NCBI GenBank assembly: GCA_021775805.1
Contig: JAJFHD010000039.1
Coordinates: 1-61,924, forward strand
DNA from: Alphaproteobacteria bacterium
GTDB lineage: Bacteria; Pseudomonadota; Alphaproteobacteria; Rhizobiales; JAJFHC01
Reading direction: 5' to 3'
DNA length: 61,924 nt
The position numbers and the translations under genes were made by a program. Of this stretch, positions 27,166 to 38,100 are shown in pieces. Below the pieces are notes generated by a model that saw nothing but the letters and a program-made list of their open reading frames with translations, did not search any database and had not been told where the DNA came from. How positions within the stretch are numbered: the first letter of the stretch is position 1; each line of letters opens with the position of its first letter.

Positions 27166-29808
27166 CTATTGCAGCGACTTGGTGACGATTTCAAACGTGT
27201 CCCGCGAAAGCCCGTTTGTGTCCAGAATGCGTCGCAGTTCGGCTTCCGCCAGGCCCTGGCGGCCTGATTCGAGCACCCGCCAGCTTCTGAAACTGCCCGA
27301 AAGCCGGGCGGAAACCTGCGGGTTCTTGGCATCCAGTTCGATGATAATGTCAGCCACCAGCCGGTAACCGGCACCATCGGCCCGGTTGAACGCGGACAGG
27401 TTGCCGCCGGCAAGGGTGCCCACCAGTGCACGCACCTTGTTGGGATTGCTCATGGAGAATGCCGGATGCGACAGCAGGTCCGACACCCGGTCGATCGCCG
27501 TTTCCGCCGGACCCAGGGCGTTCAGCGACAACCATTTGTCGACCACGAGATGGTCCGCCTGCCAGCGGTCGTAGAAGATCGCCAGAGCCTCGTCGCTTTC
27601 GCTGGATCCGATCCCCGCCAGAACGTGCAGTGCGGCCATCTGATCGGTCATATTGCCGGCATCCGCGAAATGCCGTAACCCGAAAGCCGGCCCGCCGGTC
27701 CCTTTCACGAGATAGGCCATGGCCGTGTTCCTGAGCGCGCGGCGGCCGGCGGCTTGCGCATCGGGTGAGAAGGCCTCTTTCAGATCGGTTGCGGAATAGG
27801 CGGTTTCAAGCTCGGCTTCGAGCTGACCGGCGATCGATGAACTGAGGTGTTCCCGGGCAACATGGATGGCGCCCGGATCGACGTTCTGTCCGATCACGCG
27901 GGCCAGGTCGGTCTCGCTCGGCAGTGCCAGAAGTTGCGCAACGAATGCCGGTTCGAGCGAGGTGTCGCGAACCGAGTGACCCAGGGCTGCTGCGAGTCGG
28001 ACCCCCTTGCGCGGCGGATCTCCTTTGCGAATGGCGTCGACCATTGAGATCAGGACGTCCGCACCGTAGGTCTGGGCAGCTTCCCATCGGTTGAACAGGT
28101 CGCGGTCGTGCGCCATCAGGAACTCCAGGTCCCCATCCTTGCTGTGAGTGACCAGCCGCACCGGTGCCGTGAAACCCCTGTTGAGCGATACAACCGGGCG
28201 GGAATCGATGTTTTCGAACCGGAACTCCTGTTCGCGCTGTTTCAGTTCCAGGAGCGTTCCGTTGAGTGCGGTCTTGGCGGAAGGGGTCAAAGTCATGTCC
28301 TGTCCGTGGCCGTCGATCAGGCCGATGCGCAGGGGAATATGCAGCGCTTCTTTCGATTTCTGGCCCGGCGTGGGTGCGCTCATCTGGGTGACGGTCAGGT
28401 CAAGCGTGGACTGCGTCTGATTGTAGCGGCTGGTCACCGTAACCTCCGGCGTCCCGGCCTGCTCGTACCACAGGCTGAATTGTCCGAGGTCGATTGCCCC
28501 GGCGGCCTCCATGCAGGTAACGAAGTCTTCAACCGTTGCGGCCTCTCCGTCGTGGCGCTCGAAGTAAAGGTCCATGGCCTTGCGGAATGACTCAGGTCCC
28601 AGGATCGTATGCATCATGCGAACGATTTCCGCGCCTTTCTCGTAGACGGTCGCGGTGTAGAAATTGTTGATCTCGATGTAGGAACTGGGTCTTACGGGAT
28701 GGGCCAGCGGGCCGGCATCTTCGGGAAACTGGTGGCTGCGCAGGAGTCTGACATCGGCAATGCGCTTGACCGCCCGCGAGCGCATGTCCGATGAAAATTC
28801 CTGGTCGCGGAAAACCGTCAGGCCTTCCTTCAGGCACAGCTGGAACCAGTCGCGGCAAGTAATCCGGTTGCCGGTCCAGTTGTGAAAATATTCGTGCGCG
28901 ATGATGCCTTCGATATTGGCATAATCTGCATCGGTCGCCGTATCGGGCCGGGCGAGGACATATTTGTCATTGAAGACATTGAGGCCCTTGTTCTCCATGG
29001 CGCCCATGTTGAAATCGCTGACCGCCACGATCATGAAGATGTCGAGGTCGTATTCCAGACCGAACACGTCCTCGTCCCACTTCATCGACCGTTTCAGGGA
29101 GTCCATGGCATAGTCGCACCGGTCTTCCTTACCCGGTTCGACATAGATCTTAAGCGCCACATCGCGCCCCGATCCGGTCGTGTAGCGATCCTCGACACAA
29201 GCCAGGTCGCCCGCCACCAGGGCAAACAGATAAGACGGTTTGGGATGCGGATCGTGCCAGATCGCGTAGTGGCGCTCGGTTCCGTCGATCTCGCCGGCCT
29301 CCACCAGATTGCCGTTGGACAGCAGGACCGGCGCTTCCGAGCGTCCAGCCTCGATGCGGGTGGAAAAGACCGCCAGAATGTCGGGACGGTCGAGAGAGTA
29401 GGTGATCCGGCGAAAACCTTCCGCTTCGCATTGGGTGCAGTACGTGCCGCTCGATCTGTAAAGGCCGGAAAGCGCGGTGTTTGCCGTCGGGTTGCAGACC
29501 GTGTCGATCACCAGTTGAAACGGCTCGTCGGGGACCTGTTTGATCGTCAGGTGACTGTCGGACACTGCGTACTCGCCCTGAGCCAGGAGCATGGCGTTGA
29601 TGTGCACGCCTTTCAGGTCGATCTGCTCGCCATCCAGCACCAGTGTCGTTGACCGATTGGAGACCACAGGGTTGGGCCGCATTTCCAGCGTCGCGCGGAT
29701 TCGGGTAGCTTCCGTCGCGAGCCGGACGTCCAGATGCACAGTGTCGATCATATAGTCGGACGGGCGATAGTCTTTCAGCCGGATCGGGGTCGGGGTATCG
29801 GTTTTCAT
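27166..29808 (-). CDS. pepN: Aminopeptidase N
   Basis: The 880-residue M1-family enzyme shows the substrate motif GAMEN at residues 269-273 and the zinc site HEYFH at 305-309 with Glu328. The length is typical of the bacterial PepN type. It removes N-terminal residues from peptides in the cytoplasm using one zinc ion. The ATG at 29808 gives the usual start, DTPTPIRLKDYRPSDY. Gene order puts it upstream of the PAS kinase. Confidence 0.96.
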   Translation of the reverse strand: MKTDTPTPIRLKDYRPSDYMIDTVHLDVRLATEATRIRATLEMRPNPVVSNRSTTLVLDGEQIDLKGVHINAMLLAQGEYAVSDSHLTIKQVPDEPFQLVIDTVCNPTANTALSGLYRSSGTYCTQCEAEGFRRITYSLDRPDILAVFSTRIEAGRSEAPVLLSNGNLVEAGEIDGTERHYAIWHDPHPKPSYLFALVAGDLACVEDRYTTGSGRDVALKIYVEPGKEDRCDYAMDSLKRSMKWDEDVFGLEYDLDIFMIVAVSDFNMGAMENKGLNVFNDKYVLARPDTATDADYANIEGIIAHEYFHNWTGNRITCRDWFQLCLKEGLTVFRDQEFSSDMRSRAVKRIADVRLLRSHQFPEDAGPLAHPVRPSSYIEINNFYTATVYEKGAEIVRMMHTILGPESFRKAMDLYFERHDGEAATVEDFVTCMEAAGAIDLGQFSLWYEQAGTPEVTVTSRYNQTQSTLDLTVTQMSAPTPGQKSKEALHIPLRIGLIDGHGQDMTLTPSAKTALNGTLLELKQREQEFRFENIDSRPVVSLNRGFTAPVRLVTHSKDGDLEFLMAHDRDLFNRWEAAQTYGADVLISMVDAIRKGDPPRKGVRLAAALGHSVRDTSLEPAFVAQLLALPSETDLARVIGQNVDPGAIHVAREHLSSSIAGQLEAELETAYSATDLKEAFSPDAQAAGRRALRNTAMAYLVKGTGGPAFGLRHFADAGNMTDQMAALHVLAGIGSSESDEALAIFYDRWQADHLVVDKWLSLNALGPAETAIDRVSDLLSHPAFSMSNPNKVRALVGTLAGGNLSAFNRADGAGYRLVADIIIELDAKNPQVSARLSGSFRSWRVLESGRQGLAEAELRRILDTNGLSRDTFEIVTKSLQ

Positions 29809-29966
29809 GATGCAGATCGTTCATCCTGGAGCGGGAACCAAACGCCGATACTAGAACACGGCCCTTCAGGTGCCCACTACTGTGAGAACTGGAACGGAAC
29901 TGCAAGAAAAAAGACGATGATCGCGAAAACCGTCGCCGCTCAAGTCATGAGGACGAGGGCAGGGCT

Positions 29967-30494
29967 TTAGTTCTCGATCTTCTTGATGATCGCGCGGGCC
30001 CGGCCCATCAGCTCGACCAGCTGGCCGGAAAGGTTCTCAGGCGCGTCTTCGGCGTGTTCGTGGATCTTGCGCAGCACATCCACGCAGTCGAGCGCGTTGG
30101 CAATGACCTTGGCCTGAAACTCGACCCGCAGCGGGTCGAGGTCGTATTCGGCACCCGGCACGCGCCAGCCGCCCCAGTCGCGGTCGCCGGTGACGATCAC
30201 CGGGAAAGTGCCGGGATGGGGATGATTCGTGCATTCGCCCTCTGTGCGCCACTTGTTCTGGCCGCGTACCAGGCGCCATTGCTCGACGCCGCCGGTCAGG
30301 TCGCTGGTGGAAGCGATGTCTTCGGGTTGAAGTTCGTCCGCACCGAATTCCCGTCCCATGCCGCAGTCGTAGGTCACCTTGATCGGTTCCTCGACGCCCT
30401 TGGCCCACTGAGGCTTGACGTGTTCAATCTGCGCCCAGGTGCCGACAGGTTTGACGAAAACGCGTTGATTCTTGTGAAAAACAGCTTTTGCCAT
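29967..30494 (-). CDS. Conserved protein of unknown function
   Basis: The 175-residue protein starts AKAVFHKNQRVFVKPVGTWAQIEHVKPQW, which looks like a small beta-barrel (KOW/SH3-like) module. A mixed region with GRDW-like GDRDWGGWRVPGAEYDLDPLRV and a helical C-terminus (KVIANALDCVDVLRKIHEHAED) follow. There is no signal or membrane helix. Protein character and codon use make it a real gene. I cannot assign a function. It is divergent from cobQ, 241 bases apart. Confidence 0.7.
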   Translation of the reverse strand: MAKAVFHKNQRVFVKPVGTWAQIEHVKPQWAKGVEEPIKVTYDCGMGREFGADELQPEDIASTSDLTGGVEQWRLVRGQNKWRTEGECTNHPHPGTFPVIVTGDRDWGGWRVPGAEYDLDPLRVEFQAKVIANALDCVDVLRKIHEHAEDAPENLSGQLVELMGRARAIIKKIEN

Positions 30495-30735
30495 TTATGA
30501 ACTCTCTCAAAGCCCGCGCGCACTTGGCGCAGCGGGTTCACCCCGGATCAATGCGCCGATTATCGTAGAACTTCCTTACGGCATGATTAATGGCAGAACC
30601 CGGGCTCTTCGGACTCCTGGCCGGACACAAAAATTGAGCCGCTGCCTGCAAATTCTGGTAAGGCCAACATTCTGAACAAGGCATTGCCGCCTTTCAAAGG
30701 ATTGATTTCCGGGGGCAGGTGAGGGAGACGCAAAG

Positions 30736-32211
30736 ATGGCGCGAACGCTCATGTTGCAGGGAACCGGCTCCGATGTCGGCAAGACCGTGCTGGTGGCGGG
30801 GCTTTGCCGGGCGGCGGTGCATCGGGGGTATGCGGTGCGTCCGTTCAAGCCGCAGAACATGTCCAACAATGCCGCCGTCACCGACGATGGCGGCGAAATC
30901 GGCCGCGCCCAGTGGCTCCAGGCACTTGCCTGCAAGGTCGCCCCCAGCCTCCACATGAACCCTGTGTTGTTGAAGCCCCAGTCAAATTCGGGATCTCAGG
31001 TTGTTGTCCAGGGACAGGTTGTCGGACAGGCCGGCGCCCGGGATTACCAGGCACTGAAACGCTCCCTGTTCAAAGCCGTCCTGGCAAGTTTCCGGATTCA
31101 GAACGAGGCATGCGATCTTGTCATCGTCGAGGGAGCGGGCAGCCCGGCGGAAGTCAACCTGAGAGCAAATGATATTGCCAACATGGGATTCGCCGTGGCC
31201 ACCGACACGCCGGTCGTGCTGGTTGGCGATATTGACAGGGGCGGTGTGATTGCAAGCCTGGTGGGCACTCACACGATCCTGTCCGAGGCCGACCGGCGCC
31301 AGATCGTCGGTTACATCATCAATAAGTTTCGCGGCGATGTCTCGCTTTTCGACGATGGCCTCCTGTCGATAGAACAATATACGGGCTGGCCGTCCTTTGG
31401 TGTTGTGCCGTGGTTGGAAGAAGCGGGCCGATTGCCGGCAGAAGACTCCGTCGTGCTTGAGCAGATGGCTGCGCCGCAAAATGGTGTCGTTCGCATTGCC
31501 GTGCCTCATCTGGCGCGAATCGCAAACTTTGACGACTTTGACCCGCTCGCCGCTGAGGACGACGTGAACGTCGTCGTGGTCAGACCCGGTGAGGCGATTC
31601 CGGCTGACGTGTCGCTTGTCATCCTGCCCGGCAGCAAGGCGACGATTTCAGATCTAAAATGTCTCCGCGAAAACGGCTGGGATGTGGATATCAAGGCCCA
31701 TGTCCGCCGGGGAGGGCAGGTGCTGGGCATTTGCGGCGGCTACCAGATGCTGGGGCGCACCGTCAGCGACCCGTCGGGGATCGAAGGCGATGACCCGTTT
31801 ATTGACGGTCTGGGTCTGCTGGACATCGATACTGTCCTGGAACCCCACAAGGTGGTGCGCCAGTCAAAGGCGCGTTCGATTCCGGGCGATCTGGCGGTCG
31901 AGGGCTACGAAATTCACATGGGCCGGACAACCGGGCCCGACTGCAGCCGGCCGGTTCTGATGATGGACCATGGGCCCGACGGCGCGGCAACGACCGATGG
32001 CAAGGTCAAGGGGTGCTACATGCATGGTTTGTTCGCTGCCGACGGCTTCCGCAGCGATTTCCTTCGTAATCTGGGACTGCGGGGCACGGAGCGTGTCGAA
32101 TACAGGGCCCGGATTGAGGAGACCCTCGATGCCCTGGCAGCGAGACTCGAGGAAGTGCTCGATCTGGATGAACTTTTCAACGCTGCACGGAGACCTGAAT
32201 GTTTTGATTGA
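30736..32211 (+). CDS. cobQ: Cobyric acid synthase
   Basis: The 491-residue amidotransferase begins with the P-loop-like [19 protein letters not shown], followed by the CbiP/CobQ synthetase domain. It ends with a class I glutaminase-like domain containing the nucleophile Cys in [12 protein letters not shown] and the late His in EIHMGRT. It amidates adenosylcobyrinic acid a,c-diamide at positions b, d, e and g. GGGAG lies before the ATG. It is the first gene of the cobalamin locus but sits before the riboswitch, so it is under separate control. Confidence 0.96.
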   Translation: MARTLMLQGTGSDVGKTVLVAGLCRAAVHRGYAVRPFKPQNMSNNAAVTDDGGEIGRAQWLQALACKVAPSLHMNPVLLKPQSNSGSQVVVQGQVVGQAGARDYQALKRSLFKAVLASFRIQNEACDLVIVEGAGSPAEVNLRANDIANMGFAVATDTPVVLVGDIDRGGVIASLVGTHTILSEADRRQIVGYIINKFRGDVSLFDDGLLSIEQYTGWPSFGVVPWLEEAGRLPAEDSVVLEQMAAPQNGVVRIAVPHLARIANFDDFDPLAAEDDVNVVVVRPGEAIPADVSLVILPGSKATISDLKCLRENGWDVDIKAHVRRGGQVLGICGGYQMLGRTVSDPSGIEGDDPFIDGLGLLDIDTVLEPHKVVRQSKARSIPGDLAVEGYEIHMGRTTGPDCSRPVLMMDHGPDGAATTDGKVKGCYMHGLFAADGFRSDFLRNLGLRGTERVEYRARIEETLDALAARLEEVLDLDELFNAARRPECFD

Positions 32212-32236
32212 CATTGTGCTTTGCAAATGAGTTATT
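32208..32236 (+). promoter_or_regulatory. Probable sigma-70 promoter of the riboswitch operon
   Basis: A perfect TTGACA box at 32208-32213 overlaps the cobQ stop codon. After a 17-base spacer comes GTTATT, a weak -10 box. Transcription would start near 32243, just before the riboswitch. Confidence 0.4.
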
Positions 32237-32249
32237 CGAGCATGAATGG

Positions 32250-32432
32250 TTCCTCGTTAAGGTCAAAGACCTGAGGATCAAAAGGGAATGCGAAGGGTTT
32301 ACCCATCAGGGAATCTCTAGCGCAGCCGACCCCGCGACTGTAGTACGGTAAGGCGAAATCCAATATGCCACTGGGAAACCGGGAAGGCGGATTGAGCTGA
32401 ACTGCCGTGAGCCAGGAGACCTGCCATTCGAG
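32250..32432 (+). promoter_or_regulatory. Cobalamin riboswitch
   Basis: The leader shows the conserved blocks of the classic cobalamin riboswitch in order: AAAAGGGAA near 32280, GCAGCCGACCCCGCGACTGT near 32322-32341, GCCACTGGG near 32367, CCGGGAAGGC near 32379, and the B12 box GAGCCAGGAGACCTGCC ending at 32425. It lies 58 bases before cbtB. When bound to adenosylcobalamin it should reduce expression of cbtB, cbtA, cobP, cobW, cobN and cobO. Mechanism, transcription or translation, cannot be told. Confidence 0.95.
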
Positions 32433-32490
32433 CCCTGTCCATCGATATCGAGGATGGGGATGATGTCAACGAGCTTGCGCGGAGGTTGTT

Positions 32491-32673
32491 ATGCTCGAAA
32501 CCAAAGTTGTTGAACGCACAGTATCGGAAACCAGACAGGCCCGCATGGCGGCAGGCGTTGCAGCCCTTCTGTTCGGTTCCTTCATGCTATTCGGCGTCGG
32601 ATTCGCAAATTCCGAAACCGTCCACAACGCGGCCCATGACACGCGGCACGCGTTTACGTTTCCCTGTCATTAA
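32491..32673 (+). CDS. cbtB: Cobalt transporter small subunit CbtB
   Basis: The 60-residue protein has one membrane helix (GVAALLFGSFMLFGVGFA) and the His-containing C-terminus typical of CbtB (HNAAHDTRHAFTFPCH). It pairs with CbtA in cobalt uptake under riboswitch control, a known arrangement in proteobacteria. GGAGG precedes the ATG. CbtA starts 69 bases later. Confidence 0.93.
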   Translation: MLETKVVERTVSETRQARMAAGVAALLFGSFMLFGVGFANSETVHNAAHDTRHAFTFPCH

Positions 32674-32742
32674 CGCAGAGCGGATCGCGTTCAATTTGGA
32701 CGCGAACATTTTGCTCTGATGCTTTGATCTGGGGAGACCGGA

Positions 32743-33477
32743 ATGATCAAACAATTGTTCTTCGCCGCGATAGCGGCGGGGCTGCTTGCTGGCGTGGTGA
32801 CGACCGGCACGCAGATGCTCAAGGTCGTGCCTTTGATCCACAAGGCCGAAACCTATGAAACGGCACAAGCAGAGGGCGGCTCTGCCTCTGCCTCAAACGA
32901 ACAAGCCCACAGTCATGGCCAGAGCGAACAAGCTGCGGATGGCCACAGCCACAGTCACGATGGCAGCGCTTGGGCACCCGATGACGGTTTCGAGCGCATC
33001 GCGTCGACCCTTGTCTTCAACATTCTGACCGGGATTGCTTTCGCCTGTTTACTGGGGGCGGGGATCATGTTCGTCAACGGCACCGTCTCGATCAGACACG
33101 GCCTTCTCTGGGGTGCCGCGGGCTTTTTTGCCTTTTCGTTGGCCCCTGCTTTGGGGTTGCCACCTGAATTGCCGGGAATGGAGGCCGCGGCCCTGTCCGA
33201 CCGGCAGGGCTGGTGGCTACTGACCGCGGTTTGTTCTGCGGCAGGTCTCGCCCTGTTCGCCTTCAGGGAGGCAATTGTCTGGAAGCTGGTCGGTGTTGTT
33301 GCCATTGTCGTGCCTCATGTTATCGGCGCTCCACACCCGGCAACGACGCAGAGTCTTGTTCCAGCGGAACTTTCGGCGGAATTCGCGATTGCTTCGGTCG
33401 TAACCGCAGCAGTCTTCTGGCTGATACTGGGGTCGTCGCTGTGCGGATTTCTGGAGAGGTTCCGGCGCAATGCCTGA
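32743..33477 (+). CDS. cbtA: Cobalt transporter CbtA
   Basis: The 244-residue protein has about five membrane helices (first IKQLFFAAIAAGLLAGVVTTG). A soluble His-rich loop follows at residues about 48-75, with HSHGQSEQ and GHSHSHDG, and a conserved VPHVIGAPHP segment comes later. This fits CbtA, the large subunit of a predicted cobalt transporter. GGGGAG lies before the ATG. It is the second gene of the riboswitch operon; 21 bases separate it from cobP. Confidence 0.93.
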   Translation: MIKQLFFAAIAAGLLAGVVTTGTQMLKVVPLIHKAETYETAQAEGGSASASNEQAHSHGQSEQAADGHSHSHDGSAWAPDDGFERIASTLVFNILTGIAFACLLGAGIMFVNGTVSIRHGLLWGAAGFFAFSLAPALGLPPELPGMEAAALSDRQGWWLLTAVCSAAGLALFAFREAIVWKLVGVVAIVVPHVIGAPHPATTQSLVPAELSAEFAIASVVTAAVFWLILGSSLCGFLERFRRNA

Positions 33478-33498
33478 ACCCCTTCCTGGCCAGTGGGA

Positions 33499-34026
33499 AT
33501 GACACACCGGCTCGGAACGGGCGCAACCCTTGTGTTGGGAGGTGCGCGTTCGGGCAAGAGCAGGTTTGCCGAAGGTTTGGCAACCGGATCCGGACTTCGG
33601 CTGATCTATGTGGCCACTGCCGAATCCGGTGATGGAGAAATGAGCGAGCGTATTGCCCGTCACCGCGCCGACCGGAGCCCGGATTGGCAGACGGTCGAAG
33701 AGCCACTGGAACTGGCAACCGTGGTTTCGGAATACGCGCGCACCGATTGTGTCGTGCTCGTGGACTGCCTGACGCTTTGGCTGACGAACCTGATGATCGC
33801 CAATGCAGATCTTGAAGATCGGATCGAGCGGTTTGCGGCTGGGCTTTCCGATCTTGATGGGCCGGTGATCCTTGTGTCGAACGAAGTCGGGCAGGGGATT
33901 ATTCCCGACAATGCCATGGCCCGGGCGTTTCGCGATCATGCCGGCCGCCTGCATCAGGTGGTCGCTCATAACGCGCGCCAGGTCTATTTTGTAACAGCGG
34001 GCCTTGCACAGGTCCTGAAACCTTGA
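33499..34026 (+). CDS. cobP: Adenosylcobinamide kinase/guanylyltransferase
   Basis: The protein of about 175 residues has the P-loop LVLGGARSGKSRFAE and the family segments YVATAESGDGEM, HRADRSPDW and LVDCLTLWLTNL. The late VSNEVGQGIIPDN motif is typical of CobP/CobU. It phosphorylates adenosylcobinamide and then adds GMP, giving adenosyl-GDP-cobinamide. An in-frame GTG at 33493 is an alternative start; neither has a clear ribosome-binding site. Confidence 0.94.
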   Translation: MTHRLGTGATLVLGGARSGKSRFAEGLATGSGLRLIYVATAESGDGEMSERIARHRADRSPDWQTVEEPLELATVVSEYARTDCVVLVDCLTLWLTNLMIANADLEDRIERFAAGLSDLDGPVILVSNEVGQGIIPDNAMARAFRDHAGRLHQVVAHNARQVYFVTAGLAQVLKP

Positions 34027-34033
34027 ATGGGAA

Positions 34034-35110
34034 ATGTCCATGGACGCTGCAACGAACGATAGCACGACCAAGATCCCGACAACCGTTGTCACCGGATTCC
34101 TGGGGGCAGGCAAGACCACGCTGATCCGCAACCTGCTTGCAACAGCCAACGGAAAGAGGATCGCCCTGATCATCAACGAGTTTGGCGACCTGGGCATTGA
34201 TGGCGACGTCCTGAAGGGCTGCGGCGACGAGACCTGCACGGAGGACGATATCGTTGAACTGACCAACGGTTGCATCTGCTGCACGGTTGCAGATGACTTT
34301 GTTCCCACGATTACCAAGCTGCTGCAGCGCAGCGAGAGGCCAGACCATATCGTTATCGAGACATCCGGCCTGGCGCTCCCTCAACCGCTTGTTCGCGCCT
34401 TCAACTGGCCGGAGATTCGCACCAAGGTAACCGTCGACGGTGTCATCACTGTTGTTGACAGCCGCGCGGTCGCCGATGGCCGGTTCGCGGACGACGAGGA
34501 CGCTGTAAACAGTCAGCGGGCGGCCGATGATGCGCTTGATCATGAAAGCCCGCTCGAAGAGCTTTTCGAAGATCAACTCGCCTGCGCCGACATGATCATT
34601 CTCAACAAGACCGACCTTGTCGACGTCGATGCACTGGAGAAAGTTCGCAGCGACGTCGTCGCCCGCGTGCCGCGTGCGGTCAAGGTGGTCAAGGCCGTTG
34701 AAGGCAGCCTCGGCGCCGACGTGCTTCTTGGTTTGGGCGTCGGCGCGGAGGCGTACATGGACGCTCGCAAGTCTCACCACGAGATTCACCATGAAGGCGA
34801 AGACGGCGATCATGAACACGATCACGACGAGTTTGACAGCTTCGTCGTGTCCCTGGGCGAAGTGGCCGATGTCGACAAACTGAAGGCACACCTTGGCGGC
34901 GTGATCGCCGATCACGACATTCTGCGTTTAAAAGGTTTTGCCGCCGTCAAAGGCAAGGACATGCGTCTTGTGGTGCAGGCAGTGGGAACCCGGATTGACA
35001 CCTATTTCGACAGGGATTGGCGAGACGGCGAGGCCCGCGATAGCCAGTTTGTGGTGATCGGGGAGAGTGGATTCTCCCGCAATGACATCGCCCGCGACCT
35101 CGCTGGGTGA
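34034..35110 (+). CDS. cobW: CobW GTPase, metal chaperone
   Basis: The 358-residue G3E GTPase has Walker A at TGFLGAGKTT, the metal-binding CxCC in NGCICCTV, and the NKTD guanine motif. A His/Asp-rich stretch lies at residues about 248-275 (HHEIHHEGEDGDHEHDHDE). CobW is thought to supply Co(II) for CobN. Its start is 8 bases after the cobP stop, and cobN follows 38 bases later, the usual order. Confidence 0.95.
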   Translation: MSMDAATNDSTTKIPTTVVTGFLGAGKTTLIRNLLATANGKRIALIINEFGDLGIDGDVLKGCGDETCTEDDIVELTNGCICCTVADDFVPTITKLLQRSERPDHIVIETSGLALPQPLVRAFNWPEIRTKVTVDGVITVVDSRAVADGRFADDEDAVNSQRAADDALDHESPLEELFEDQLACADMIILNKTDLVDVDALEKVRSDVVARVPRAVKVVKAVEGSLGADVLLGLGVGAEAYMDARKSHHEIHHEGEDGDHEHDHDEFDSFVVSLGEVADVDKLKAHLGGVIADHDILRLKGFAAVKGKDMRLVVQAVGTRIDTYFDRDWRDGEARDSQFVVIGESGFSRNDIARDLAG

Positions 35111-35148
35111 GCGACAGAGTCCGGCTAATCCAAAAAGGATCCTAAAGC

Positions 35149-38100
35149 GTGCATCTTCTTCAGGCGCAACCAGGCAGCGTGCAGGATGGCAGCGAGGCGG
35201 TCGATCTCGGCCAGACTCCGGCCGATGTCATCGTGCTGTCGGCAGCCGACACCGAACTGGCGGGCCTGGCGGGCGCACATGAGGCCCTGGGCGAGCAGGC
35301 ACCGGGGTTGCGGCTCGCCAACATCATGCATCTGGCCCACAACATGTCGGTCGACCTCTACGCGGAGAAGACCGTCATTGGCGCCAGGCTTGTCGTGGTG
35401 CGCATGCTCGGGGGCTCGGGTTACTGGCCCTACGGACTGGAGCAGTTGCACAGGGTTTGTGCCGCAAACGATATCGCTCTGGCTGTGTTGCCGGGGGACG
35501 ATCAGCCGGACCCGGATCTCGATCACTACGGGACAGTCGCGCCGGAAAGCCGTTTTGCGCTCTGGCAATATCTTGTCCATGGTGGTCCGGCGAACGCCAA
35601 AAACTTCCTGAAATTTGCAGCCTTTGTCCTGGGCGAAGGCGTTGAGCCGCCGCCGCCGGCGCCCTTGCTCAAAGCCGGGCTTTACTGGCCGGGACGAGAC
35701 GAGCCGTCATTGCACGACCTACAGGCCGAGTGGAAGGAAGGTGCGCCAGTGGCCGCCCTGACGTTCTACCGTGCCCTGATTCAGGGTGGCAGCCTGTCTC
35801 CGGTAGACGCACTCATCGATGGCCTGAGGGCACAAGGCCTTAATCCGCTGCCGGTTTTCGTCTCAAGCCTCAAAGACCCGGTCTCCGCGGCAACGGTGGG
35901 AACCCTGTTCGAACAGGCCTCACCGTCGGTTGTGCTCAATGCAACCGGCTTTGCCGTCTCGTCTCCGGTGGAGGTTCACAAGCCCAGTCCCCTCGACACG
36001 CCCGGACGCCCGGTTCTGCAGGTCGTGTTCTCCGGCAGCAATGAGGAAAACTGGTCGGATGAAACCAGGGGCCTGACCGCGCGCGACCTTGCCATGAACG
36101 TGGCGTTGCCGGAAATCGACGGCCGGGTGCTGACCCGGGCGGTCTCGTTCAAGTCCGAGGCCAGATTTGATCCGGTCACACAAAGTGCCGTCGTCTCTTA
36201 CAGTACACGCCCTGACAGGGTCGCGTTTGTCTGCGCGTTGGCGGCACGCTGGGTTCGACTCGGTGCGGCACGGACTTCACAGCGCCGGGCCGCGATCGTA
36301 TTGGCAAACTACCCCAATCGCGATGGCCGGGTTGGCAACGGTGTCGGCCTTGATACGCCTGCGGGGACGGTAACCCTGGTCAACGCTCTGGCCGATGCCG
36401 GTTACGATACCGGCGCTTGTCCGCGCGACGGTCAGGTGCTTATCGAAACACTGCTGGCCGGGCCGACCAACGCCGCCCATTCCGCCAGGCAGATTCGCGA
36501 AACACTGTCGATCGGAGACTATCGGCAATTTCTGTCGAGTCTTCCAGACGGTGTCGTCGAGCAGATCGAAGATCGTTGGGGCCCACCCGAAAACGATCCG
36601 TTCTACATGAGCGGCGATGTTGCCGCTTTTGCTCTTTCGGTTATCCGCTACGGCAACCTCGTGATCGGTATCCAGCCGGCACGCGGCTACAACATCGATC
36701 CCAAGGAAACCTATCACGATCCTGATCTGTTGCCGCCACACGGCTATCTCGCGTTTTACGCCTGGTTGAGGACGTCGTTCGACGCCCACGCGGTGATCCA
36801 CATGGGCAAACATGGCAATCTGGAGTGGCTTCCCGGCAAGGCGGTTGCCTTGTCCGAAAGCTGCCTGCCCGAGGCGGTCCTGGGACCGATGCCGCATATC
36901 TATCCGTTCATCGTCAACGATCCGGGCGAAGGCACTCAGGCCAAGAGACGTACATCGGCCGTCATCATCGATCATCTGACACCGCCGCTGACCCGGGCGG
37001 AAACCTACGGGCCCCTGAAAGATCTTGAAGCGCTGGTCGACGAGTATTACGACGCCTCCGGTCTCGATCCGCGCCGTCTGGAACTGTTGCGCGGCCAGAT
37101 CCTCGAGCTTATCCAGTCGATCGGGCTGGACAAGGACTGTGGCATCGAAGAAGGCGACGGCGACGCCGACGCCCTGTCAAAGCTCGATGCCTATTTGTGC
37201 GAGTTGAAAGAGATGCAGATCCGCGACGGCCTGCACATTTTCGGTCTGTCACCGACAGACGATCAGAGAATCGATCTTCTTGTAGCGTTGACGCGGGTTG
37301 CCCGCGGCAAAGGCGAAGGCGGTGATGCCTCCATAATCCGGGCGCTCGCCGGGGATTTGGGGCTTGCCGGTTTTGATCCCCTGGACTGTGACATGGGAGC
37401 ACCGTGGGCCGGCGTCCGTCCGGTTGAACTGGAAAACTGTTCCGGCGACACCTGGCGCAGCAGCGGCGACACGGTCGAGCGCCTGGAAATCCTGGCCCGC
37501 GCCCTGGTGGCCGGCGAGACGATTTGCAGTGACGCCTGGTCTTCTGCACATGCTGTTCTCGAGGAAATTTCCGGGCGCATCGGTCCAGCGGTCGCGGCCT
37601 GTGGCACCCAGGAGCTCGCGGGATGCCTGACAGCCCTTGATGGACGTTTCGTTGTCCCGGGCCCGTCAGGCGCGCCGACCAGGGGCCGCGCCGATGTGTT
37701 GCCGACGGGCCGCAACTTTTTTTCCGTCGACACCCGAACGGTGCCGACACCGGCTGCCTGGCTGCTCGGTTGGAAGTCTGCAAGTCTGCTGGTCGAACGC
37801 CATCGGCAGGACCAAGGCGAATGGCCGAAGCAGATCGGGCTGTCGGCCTGGGGGACGTCGAACATGCGCACCGGCGGCGACGACATCGCCCAGGCCCTGG
37901 CCCTGATCGGTGCACGGCCGACCTGGGACAACGCCTCGCGCCGGGTAACCGGTTTCGAAGTCCTGCCGCTCAGCGTCATGGACCGGCCCCGCGTGGACGT
38001 GACCTTGAGGGTCTCGGGGTTCTTCCGCGATGCGTTTCCTTCCCAGATCGATCTGTTCGATTCCGCTGTGCGTGCCGTCGGAGCCCTGGACGAACCAGCG

